Assembly: GCF_949769225.1 (NCBI RefSeq)
Contig: NZ_CATKPB010000009.1
Length of the DNA: 64,000 nt
Reading direction: 5' to 3' (one strand)
Source: Peptoniphilus_A genitalis
GTDB lineage: Bacteria > Bacillota > Clostridia > Tissierellales > Peptoniphilaceae
Positions 51,501-59,800 of this stretch are shown here, in pieces. The notes under the pieces are model-generated. The model did not search any database, was not told where the DNA came from, and worked only from the letters and a program-made list of their open reading frames with translations. Numbering within the stretch: the stretch's first letter is position 1; every line of letters begins with the position of its first letter. Position numbers and translations under genes: made by a program.

Positions 51501-54500
51501 AACTTTCTTGCCGTCAGGTCCATCTGTACCAATATTACGTGCGATTACATCTGGTTCTGGTGTTGTTTCAGTTCTGTCGTCTACTCCATTGCCGTCTTTA
51601 TCAAGAATAACTGTAATGTTTTCTTTTGCTGTTACGCTTGGCTTTGTATCAGCTCCAGTAACTGTAACTGTGAATGGAATAGTATTTACTGATCCATCTT
51701 CTTTTAATCCGATTTCATCTTTGTCTGCTGGAGATATTGTGAACTTACCTTTGTTCTCATCTTTTATGATGTCATCGTAATTGTAAGTTGCTGTCTTGCC
51801 ACTTGCATCAGTTAATCTAATGATTACTCCCTTAGCGTCGAATGGTGTTTTGCCTTTCTTTTCTGTTACAGAGTAGTTCATCTTGTATGGGTTTTGTAAG
51901 ATTTCAACTTTTGTAGCTTTCTTGATGTCGAATTGTTCTTTTTCGTCATCTACACCATTGCCATCTTTATCAAGTTTAACTGATAGGTTAGATGTTGTTG
52001 CTTCTTTTGTAGTTGCACCTTCAACATTAAGTGTTACCTTAATTGGTTTTCCATTGTTGTCTAATCCAATTTCAGTTCCTTCTTTTGGTTCTACTGTGAA
52101 GTTTTTAGCATCTTTTGCTATTTCTTCTGCTGTGAATTTCTTTTCTACGCCAGCCTTGTCTGTTACTTTTACTACCATACCCTTTGTTTCAAGAGCTACT
52201 TTACCATCTTCAGATGTTACTAGGTAGTTCATCTTAGCTGGGTCGTAAACCATCTCAATCTTATCTGCTTTTGTGATATCGAAGTTTTGTGACTTGTCGT
52301 CTTTACCGTCGTTATCTTTGTCGTCAAATACTTGAGTTTTTACTTCTGGAGAAACTTTCTTTTCACCGTCTTTAGCTGTTACCTTTACTTCTTTACCAGC
52401 TTCTAACTTAGGTGTTATTTCTGCTGTATATTTTCCGTCATCGCCTGCTGTAACAGTCTTAGTAGTTTCTTGTCCACCTTCTGGAGTGTACTTAATTGTA
52501 ACTGTTGATCCTTTTGGTGCTGTTCCTTCTACTGTTGTTTTTTGTGGATCTTTACCAATGTTTCTTGCTGTTACTGTTGGTGTTGCTGTTGTTTCGTCTT
52601 TGTCAGCTTTTCCATTTCCATCTGCATCGATTTCGATTGCAAATGCGGTTGTTGAAGTTGCTTTTGCTTCTGGGTTTGCTTTTTTAAGTTTAACTTCAAT
52701 GTTTTTACCTACTAAGTCGTGTGCTTGGTTTTCTTTCTTATCTGTAGTTCCCTTTGCTGGTGTTACAGCAATGTGTTCAGTATCCTTCATCAAGTCTTCT
52801 AGAGTCATGATTTTGGATTCTGTCTTATCACCATTCTTATAAGAAAGTTCAAGGTAGATTGCTTTGCCTTTACCATCTTTACCATCAAAAGTAACTTCTT
52901 TGTCTTTACTTGGAACAAGGTAAGTTAGGTCTGGTTGGTCAACAAATTTAATATCTGTTGCTTTTGCAATATTAAATCCTTCGTCCCTATCTGGTTGCTT
53001 GTTGTTGTTCTTGTCATCAAATACAGTTGTTGGTGTTGGATCTGATTCGCCCATTTCACCAAGTTTTGCTGTTACTTTGATGTCTGTACCGTCAGCAAGA
53101 ATTGGTTTAATAGTTGCAGTGTACTTTCCGTCTGGTCCAGCCTTAACTTCTGTTGGTTCAGTTGTTAGAGCTGCTCCATCTTTGTCAGTAATTTTAATTA
53201 CTGCGCCTGGTGTTGCCATACCTTCTACTGTTGTGCCTTGTGGATTTTCTCCAACATTTCTAGCCATTGCTGATGGTGCCGGAGTTTTTTGTTTTTGACC
53301 GTAGTCTGGTTCACCATCCTTGTTAGCATCGTAGAACACTTTTAATGGTTCTGTTTCTGCTTTAGAATTATTTGGTCCAGTTATAGTAACCTTACTTCCA
53401 TTATGACCCTTATCAGTATCACTAGTTTGTGGTGTTAATGTTGCACCATGAGCTGGTGTTGCAGTAAGTCCTTTGATTTCTTTTGTAGTATCGTCATAGT
53501 CTACAAACTTACCATCTTCCTTAACTAGAGCAAGTTTTTCCTTGCCAGCCTTGTCAGTCATTCTTACAATCATGCCTTCAAGGTTTAGCTTGAATTTGCT
53601 GTCTTCTGACTTGTCTTTAGCAATATAATCAAGTTGTGGTTGTTTGATTACTTCAAGTTTTTCAATGTTCTTTGCATCAAAGTCTTGAGTTCTATCGTCT
53701 GTTCCATCATTATCATAGTCTGGACCTACACGAAGAACGCCTTTTGTTTGAGCCTTAAGTGGAGTTTGACTTCCTTCTGGTGTGTACTCAACTTCGATGA
53801 AGTGAACATCATCTGCAAGTGTAAGTTCTCCACCGTTTTTGATTTCTTTATCATTAACTTTGAATTTGACTTTTGGATCTGTTAGTTCGACCTTAGTCTT
53901 TTTACCAAGATTGTCAACTAAGTTAAGTGTCATGCCTGTAAGGTCAAGTTGAGCCTTGCCATCTTTTTTAGTGATTAGGTAGGACATATTACTTGGGTCT
54001 GAAGTTACTTCAATTGATGAAGTAGTTCTTGGCTTAACTGTAAGTTTCATTTCGTGAGTAACTTCTGCATTTGATTTATCTTTTGCAGTGTAAGTTACCT
54101 TGTAGGTTCCTACAGTGTCTTTAATAGTAGAAAGATTTGTAACTGGAGTTTCAGTTTGTCCTTCTACTTTTACAGCTTTTACTTGAACTTTTGAGCCATC
54201 AAATTCTACTAGGTCTTTTACTCCGTCGCCGTCTGTTACGTCAACTAATGCTTTAAGATCTAAATCTTCGCCTACAAATATTTCGTGAGTCTTTGGACCT
54301 GAAATAGTAGGTGGGATATTAGCTGTTAGTGCCTTAAGAGCATTTTCTAGTTTTGTAACTGCTTCATCAATTGCTGTTTGATTCTTTGCAGTGTCTTCGC
54401 CTTTTGCCTTGCCTTTTTCGTCGACAAGCTTTTCAGCTTCTGTAATGGCAGTGCCAAGTGCTTCTAATTTTTCTTCAATAATAGCATTTTGCTTTTTACT

Positions 54501-56732
54501 AAAGTTTTCCTTTTGTGTCTTAGCAATTGGTAGTAGGTCTTTTAATCTATCAGCATTTAGCTTAACAGTTTTTGGTGTACTTTCAGCTGCTAGTTTTGAA
54601 TCTGGTAGAGTTACTGATGCTGTAAGTTTTTCTCCAGCTTTTAGTTCTCTTGTACCAGCTGTGAAGTTACCTTCATCGTCAATTACTTTGGTAATACCAA
54701 TTACCTTGCCAGCTTCGTCCTTGATTTCAACTACTGCACCTTTTACAGGGTAGCCTGAAGTAGATTTTACCTTACCTTTGACTACTGTTTCCTTGTGTCT
54801 TGGTGCGTTGGCATCGTCATTTGCTTCATTGTCAAAGCTTATTTCTACTGTATTTGGCTTAACAATAAGTTTTTGGTTTGGAACTTCAAGTGTTGAACCG
54901 TCTTTGAATGTTACTAGTAGTGTACCTACTTTATCTCCTGCTTCTGCTGTTGTTCTTGATGATTTATCAGTAACTGTTGCATCTTTAAGAAGTGCTGCAA
55001 AAGCTTCCTTCTTATCTTCAGGTGTATTGTCTGCTAGCGCAACACCCTCGTGCCAGAATTTTTCATCTAGTTCTTGGCCTTGTAGGGCTGTAGTGTCTAC
55101 TGCTTTAAGTCCATCTTTACCAATTAGTGTTGCTGCTTTTTCTGCTGCTGTTGCTTTAAATGTTGTAGCTTTTGTAATTACCTTTGTCCAAGGTTTTACA
55201 ATGTCAACCATGTCTGTTGCTGGTGCATCAGCTTCTGTAGTCCACTTTGGATTTTGATGACCTTTTGCAGCTTCTAGGTCTGGGAACTTGTCTCTTGCGA
55301 GCTTTGATCCTTGGAATACACCGTAGGATTTACCATATAAAGCATCTTCTGCAATGGTGTCGTCCTTGATTACCTTAACTTCGAATACTCCATCGGGAAG
55401 TTTTTCGCCCGGTGTAATTTCTCCACCGTCTTTAAGGTAAACAGGCCAAAAGTCTGTGTCGGCAACTTGTCCTTCTGTTTCAGCAGTAGGAATTGCTGGA
55501 TTCCATTTTAGGAATTTCTTGTTATCATCAGGACTACCATTTAATAATGGCGTAGGATTTTTAACTTTTGCAATACTTGCTAGTAGTTCTTTGTCATTAA
55601 ATTTTGTACCTTCTAGAACGTCGATTACTTTAAGTTTTTCACCATTCTCAAATTTACCATCATTGGCATTTGCTTTAGTTTCTGCGTGGAAGCTTAAGCG
55701 TTTGTAGCCGTCTGGTGTCTTTGGTAGGTTGCCTTCATCGTCTGGTGTTGGAACGATAATCTTTGGTTGTGTAGCAAATTCAATGTAGCCACCAACTTTT
55801 TTCTTTTGACCATTGATTTCAACTTCTTGGCCTATGGCGTTATAAGTTATTTTGTTTAACTTATAAGTCTTGTCCCCGACTTTTAGTTTTTTGTTTGCGT
55901 CAAGTTCTGTTGTAAGACTTAAGGTAGGATTAGATCCAACTTCATTTAAGTCTGCAATATCATCACCTGCAAAGTCAGCAAGGGTTCTAATATTAAATGT
56001 CTTTGTATTCGCTAGTAGATTAAATTCATGCTCGTCTTCTAAAGCTAGTTTTAATCCTAAGTCTTGATTAATGTTTTCTTGAAGTTCTTTACCATAAGGG
56101 TCTACAACTTTTAAGTCAATTACCGGGTGTATGATTTGAGTTAGCTCAAATTTATAAGTCATGTCTTGACCCAAGTTGAAGTTTGTTGTTCTGTTAGCTC
56201 CTACATAAACTCTTAGGCTTATAGTGTCCTTAAGTTTAGGGATTTCTGCTTTAACAACACCTTGGCCAAAGTCCTTTGGAAGATAAAAAGTTTCAGTCTT
56301 CTTAGTTTCTCCCGCTTGGAAGGTCATCGTTCTTGTTTCTGTTCTACCACCTACTTCTTGGAAGGTAATCTTTACATCAAATGAACCTACTTCAGTTAGT
56401 GCTGAAGGATCAAATTGATCATTTCCAAGGTTTAGGCCTAGAGTATCTAGACTAATTTCAACATTTTGAGCTACGGTTTCGCTGGAAGAGCGAGCTTGTT
56501 GGTTTGTAGCTCCAAATAGTCTAGCGCTTCTTGAGAAAAATTTTAGTTCTTGTTTTTCTCCTCTTACATTACCTAGATTAATAACTTGCTTGTCTCCGAC
56601 AGTTTTAATGTCAGTGATTTCCTTTTTATCTCTACTTACTCCTGAAGCCGCTAAGACGTTCAAGGGTAGAGAGGTGATTATCATAAGGAAAGCTAAAAGC
56701 AAGGTCATTAATCTTTGCTTTGTACTATTCAT
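48582..56732 (-). CDS. 2716-residue repetitive secreted adhesin-like protein
   Basis: It starts with a clear signal peptide (RLMTLLLAFLMIITSLPLNV, Ala cleavage). An N-terminal beta region extends to about 720. A three-helix FIVAR-like unit runs 729-805, and an Ig/HYR-like domain to 907. Then alternating domains A (around MNYLVTSEDGK and TDKAGVEKK) and B (ARNIGKDPQKTTVEGTAPKG) are separated by acidic DxDxDG joints, followed by more Ig-like units, running to about 2440. A helical FIVAR-like stretch spans about 2444-2630 and a last Ig-like domain runs to the end (2634-2716). No LPxTG, SLH, transmembrane or other anchor is visible at the C-terminus. The largest gene of the window, it lies between the other two surface genes. 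Adhesin function is inferred. Confidence 0.8.
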   Translation of the reverse strand: MNSTKQRLMTLLLAFLMIITSLPLNVLAASGVSRDKKEITDIKTVGDKQVINLGNVRGEKQELKFFSRSARLFGATNQQARSSSETVAQNVEISLDTLGLNLGNDQFDPSALTEVGSFDVKITFQEVGGRTETRTMTFQAGETKKTETFYLPKDFGQGVVKAEIPKLKDTISLRVYVGANRTTNFNLGQDMTYKFELTQIIHPVIDLKVVDPYGKELQENINQDLGLKLALEDEHEFNLLANTKTFNIRTLADFAGDDIADLNEVGSNPTLSLTTELDANKKLKVGDKTYKLNKITYNAIGQEVEINGQKKKVGGYIEFATQPKIIVPTPDDEGNLPKTPDGYKRLSFHAETKANANDGKFENGEKLKVIDVLEGTKFNDKELLASIAKVKNPTPLLNGSPDDNKKFLKWNPAIPTAETEGQVADTDFWPVYLKDGGEITPGEKLPDGVFEVKVIKDDTIAEDALYGKSYGVFQGSKLARDKFPDLEAAKGHQNPKWTTEADAPATDMVDIVKPWTKVITKATTFKATAAEKAATLIGKDGLKAVDTTALQGQELDEKFWHEGVALADNTPEDKKEAFAALLKDATVTDKSSRTTAEAGDKVGTLLVTFKDGSTLEVPNQKLIVKPNTVEISFDNEANDDANAPRHKETVVKGKVKSTSGYPVKGAVVEIKDEAGKVIGITKVIDDEGNFTAGTRELKAGEKLTASVTLPDSKLAAESTPKTVKLNADRLKDLLPIAKTQKENFSKKQNAIIEEKLEALGTAITEAEKLVDEKGKAKGEDTAKNQTAIDEAVTKLENALKALTANIPPTISGPKTHEIFVGEDLDLKALVDVTDGDGVKDLVEFDGSKVQVKAVKVEGQTETPVTNLSTIKDTVGTYKVTYTAKDKSNAEVTHEMKLTVKPRTTSSIEVTSDPSNMSYLITKKDGKAQLDLTGMTLNLVDNLGKKTKVELTDPKVKFKVNDKEIKNGGELTLADDVHFIEVEYTPEGSQTPLKAQTKGVLRVGPDYDNDGTDDRTQDFDAKNIEKLEVIKQPQLDYIAKDKSEDSKFKLNLEGMIVRMTDKAGKEKLALVKEDGKFVDYDDTTKEIKGLTATPAHGATLTPQTSDTDKGHNGSKVTITGPNNSKAETEPLKVFYDANKDGEPDYGQKQKTPAPSAMARNVGENPQGTTVEGMATPGAVIKITDKDGAALTTEPTEVKAGPDGKYTATIKPILADGTDIKVTAKLGEMGESDPTPTTVFDDKNNNKQPDRDEGFNIAKATDIKFVDQPDLTYLVPSKDKEVTFDGKDGKGKAIYLELSYKNGDKTESKIMTLEDLMKDTEHIAVTPAKGTTDKKENQAHDLVGKNIEVKLKKANPEAKATSTTAFAIEIDADGNGKADKDETTATPTVTARNIGKDPQKTTVEGTAPKGSTVTIKYTPEGGQETTKTVTAGDDGKYTAEITPKLEAGKEVKVTAKDGEKKVSPEVKTQVFDDKDNDGKDDKSQNFDITKADKIEMVYDPAKMNYLVTSEDGKVALETKGMVVKVTDKAGVEKKFTAEEIAKDAKNFTVEPKEGTEIGLDNNGKPIKVTLNVEGATTKEATTSNLSVKLDKDGNGVDDEKEQFDIKKATKVEILQNPYKMNYSVTEKKGKTPFDAKGVIIRLTDASGKTATYNYDDIIKDENKGKFTISPADKDEIGLKEDGSVNTIPFTVTVTGADTKPSVTAKENITVILDKDGNGVDDRTETTPEPDVIARNIGTDGPDGKKVPATKTTVEIETEPNADVTIEYKDANNETQKIVAKANDQGKLTKEITPKLEKDTPVKVTVQDGEKKPTDKTVKVFDDLDNNKIPDTEAGQTERPAAIASNIGKEPKFTTITGEAEKGATVTAKVGKEVVGTATADPETGKYTIKAKQNDAPIKEGVKIDVTATLAPKAESLKQTVVVFKDTDGDGQPDSAKDFNVKKVTGMQVVASPDKMVYSDGDELNLDGLRVLLTDVYGNQKIFTYNNAKNDEFTGAGLSVDYKQGDKLTNADNGKKLTVTLDTKDNKEVTKAITGETPTALTVNKKQSAQPTDVVAANQADEKVTKVKGKAVKDAVIKITDANGNNLLPEGTTIKADANGDFTADLKDLLDPGTKVIVTATESGKSESPKAETTVIRDKDGNWKADTGSKLSTPVIDPIREKDEKVVVEAPKADDKIQTIEVSDQNGKTVTLTKDPADKTGKTWKVDGSNDTVKENSDGKLEIPVKDKLPLNDRDQIKVTFKDGEKPANEAFDKAPVQKASQTPDVDPVYTGDKSVKIADPTKADPTAKTIKVKVGDNDSMTVEKQGDGSWKVKEDPNKVVKVVDGKIVVPLDPSAKKDEVIKVSTINDSGKASPAKEVTVVDKVETKKPTIDRANKDENSVSGKAAPNAEVTVTVTPKGGEPKTFTGKADGDGNYKVTTDPLVDGDTVVVKASEPGKADNTSDPKVVGVDTSKLKESIDKAEEIGGENGKDLKPDTNKVDKELKDALDEAKKVKDKGDNGDPNTNQAAVDKAKENLDKAIAQKEADKAVDKAKNAPTPENIGDAQNKIDAIPGSKDPESEDYNPIKKELQDKLDLIKKIKEGEDRLKQDDIKDKPSKDVDALKDAVEKGKKAIESGDNKTITNSTKEINDAIVQINKESIKVGAASIAVGLKTLRIRTSVPGATVIIKIDGVEVAKIVTDAYGTFSQGLNEGLEEDQEVTLEASKPGYNDGIFNDTVY

Positions 56733-56750
56733 TATTCCTCCTTTTTTATT

Positions 56751-56772
56751 GGGGGGAGAATTTTCTCCCCCT
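56751..56772. other. G-rich intercistronic hairpin (no T tract)
   Basis: On the minus strand GGGGGAGAA and TTCTCCCCC form a stem of nine base pairs around two bases. It is followed by CCAATAAAAAAGG, not a T run, so it is not a normal terminator. It sits between the 1638- and 2716-residue genes and could protect or process the mRNA. Confidence 0.6.
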
Positions 56773-56820
56773 GTGCAACTTTCTTCTATTATATAGTAAA
56801 TTTTATCCTATCATTGGATT

Positions 56821-59800
56821 TTATTGGCCTAATACTTTTGCATATGGGTTGGTGTATGCACCTGATTCATTAACACCAATAATTTCAATAATCTCACCCG
56901 CTTGTAGTTTGTAAGGATTACCTTGAGGGTCTGTTAGCATAATCTTTTGATATTTCTTACCAACAGTTGCTTGAGTCGTAACCTTAGCCTTTGATAGATA
57001 GCCATCAGCTTTTGTTCTTACAGCTTCAAAATCTTCTGGATTGTAAATTCTTACTGTAACAGTTACGCCTTCTTCATAGGCTTTTACTTGAACGAAGTCT
57101 TTACCAATACGTTCTCTACGAACCATGATGTCGATAATCTTGCTTGGAATGTATTGAGGATCAAGGGCTGTTGCGTTTCCAAATCTATCTTCTAGTGAAA
57201 TGTCAGCGTTACTAAAGCCATTTCTGTTAAGCATTTCAATAGTAGCTTGAAGTTCTGCTTTATTTTGTAGACGTAAGATTTGAGTTCCTGCATTGTTCTT
57301 GTACTTAACTACAATAACTTGTGAATCTTCTTTGAAGTTAGATAGGTCTACATTTACCCAACGTCTCCACATGTCTTCTTTAGTTTTCGCTTCAGCTGTA
57401 GGAGCTGTTAAGTCAAGGGTAAATCCGTCTGAATAATTAGGCTTCTTGCCTTCTTCATCAGATTGGATAACAAGCTCTATTCCTTGTTCCTTCAATTTGT
57501 TGATTTGGTCGAACTTATCTGCAGGTATTAAGATTTGTTTCTTAACTTCGGTTCTGTCGTCAGAAACCATATCTTTGTCTAGAACAACTGGATCTATTTT
57601 GTCTGTAGCATCAACTGGTGCTAGTGGAACGAATTTCTTTTCTTCGCCCTCTCCTTCAAAGTAACCTAAAGTATACTTTGATCCTGCCTTAGGTGGTAGA
57701 AGTGGATGGTTCGGTACGTTGAATTCTACAACTGCGTTGCCGTCATTATCCTTTGGAAGTTGTTCTTTTTCTTCAACCTTGTGTGAAACTGGTTGAGCTT
57801 CAACTGTAGCTTCTGCAACTGCAGATGGAGTTTCTGCTAGTCCAATTACTTTAAATTGTTGAGCTGTAACTTTTTCGCCTGGGTTCATTAGGCCAGTTTG
57901 AATAGTGATTACACCATTAGCATCTACATTTACAGTTCCTGTGAATGTACTATTCGGTTGATCAAATACATAGCTACCACTATCATGCTTAACAACTGTT
58001 ACTGTTTCACCATTTGGTAGAGTTGTAACAATCTTGCTTGGGTTGCCAACTTTTCTTACAACTACCTGTGTAGCATCATACTTAATCGGATCGATTGTAG
58101 GTGGTTGAACATCTACCTTTTTATTTGTAAGTGTGATGGAATAACCGTAAGTGTCGAAGTATTTCATAGTCTTATTTTCGTTAGGATTAATAAGACTTCC
58201 ATCTTTTGTATAGTGACTACGCATTGTAGCTGCTGACATTGAGTCAACGCCGTCAGTATTTACAAGTTGGACTTTGTATCCACCTTTACCTTCGTTTTGG
58301 TTGGTGTTTACAATGGTTGCCCCGTAGTCCTTGTAGTTTATACTACCTGCATTAAATAGTTTTTCAGTTGAATCTGTAAGCTCAACTGCAATATAGGACA
58401 TTCTGTGACCTGCTTCGTCATAGGAAGGTAGGTTGTTCCAGTTAATCTTGCCAGTCTTTGGCGTTGCTGAAGATAAAGCTTGTACAGATCCAGGTACTGG
58501 TCTGTATACTGCATTTTGGTCTACAATTTCGAAACCTGCTGCTCCTACTGCTGGTCTTGCTAAAAGACCTACTTTTATTTTTTCGTAGTTCTTTGTTTTT
58601 AAATCTTCACTTTCCCAAACTTTTTTCACATCTACATGGTAGTTCTTCTTCCAAACTGCATATAGGTCAACACCATCTCTAACTTGGTCTGCTGTTAGTG
58701 TGTATTGGTCTCCGTCACGAAGGTAGTTATCAACGTTAACACCAGTTCCTGTTTTGTTTTCATCAGGTATATCTGCGTTAGGATCTGTTGAGTAACCTAC
58801 TAGTGAGTAGCCTTCCATCTTGAACTTAGGATCTCCCCAGTTCTTTTGTAGACGAACTGTGCGGTCTGTAAGGTTTTGTTCTGTTAGTGATTGTGTTACT
58901 GTTTCGTCAGTTTTGCCTTTCAATCCAGCTGGTGGATTAGTGTGGAAAGTTACAAGTGGTGAACCATAAGCTGCGTATACAGTCATGTTTTTAGTTATTG
59001 GTGAAGTGCTAGTAAAGATTAAGTTGTCTCCACTGATATACTTATCAACTGAGTCTGCTTCTTTAAGTTTTATGAAAGCTTCTGTAACTTCTTGTGGTGT
59101 ACCTGTGAGTTTTTGTGTTGTCCATCCTAGGAATGTTTTTCCTGATATTTTTGGATCTTTTTCAACAAACTTTCTAAGTTCTAGAGCTTTTTTAGTTCTT
59201 TCTAATTCGCCTTGAAGTTTTGTCTTCTTTTCGCCTGATGCTTCTGCAATTGCACTTGTTAATGCTGCAATATTTTTTTCAAAGTTCTTGCCGTTGTGGT
59301 CTTTTAAGTCTACATTGGCACCTTCAAAACCGTTAGCTACATAGCCTTCTTGGTTAGCGAATTTTTCGTTCATTGGTGCAATACGCACAACAGGTTCTTG
59401 TTGGTTAGTTCTATTACTTAGATATGCATGTTCTGTACCTACTTTTTTATCTTTATCTACACCCTTGTAAGATAGCACGCTTTGGTCAAGTGTACCCCCG
59501 TTTAAATCAAAGGTTACCTTGGCTTGAACTTGTTCCACTACAGGGTCTTTACTCTCAAGTGCGTTTGCTAGAACGTCTTGGTTTGTGAAGTAAAGTGGCA
59601 TGTCCTTTGTTGCCCAGTAGCTTGAATTTATCTTGTGATCTGCGTCATTTGATGCTGATGTCCATTCAAAACCTTGAACATCGTCGCCGTTGACATTCAT
59701 TTCTATCTTTTTGTCTGCTGCTTGGATAGTTCCCAGTCTCTTTGCTGTAGTAACTTCGTTCTTATTGGCATCGTATGGATATACATACACTCTATCGTAT

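Noticed and set aside
48600..56000. Many long plus-strand open frames opposite the 2716-residue gene
   Set aside because: They are antisense shadows caused by the repetitive, biased codon use of the surface gene; none has a ribosome site or recognisable motif.
56751..56772. Intrinsic terminator between surface genes
   Set aside because: No T tract follows the stem on the minus strand, so it is listed as a hairpin only.
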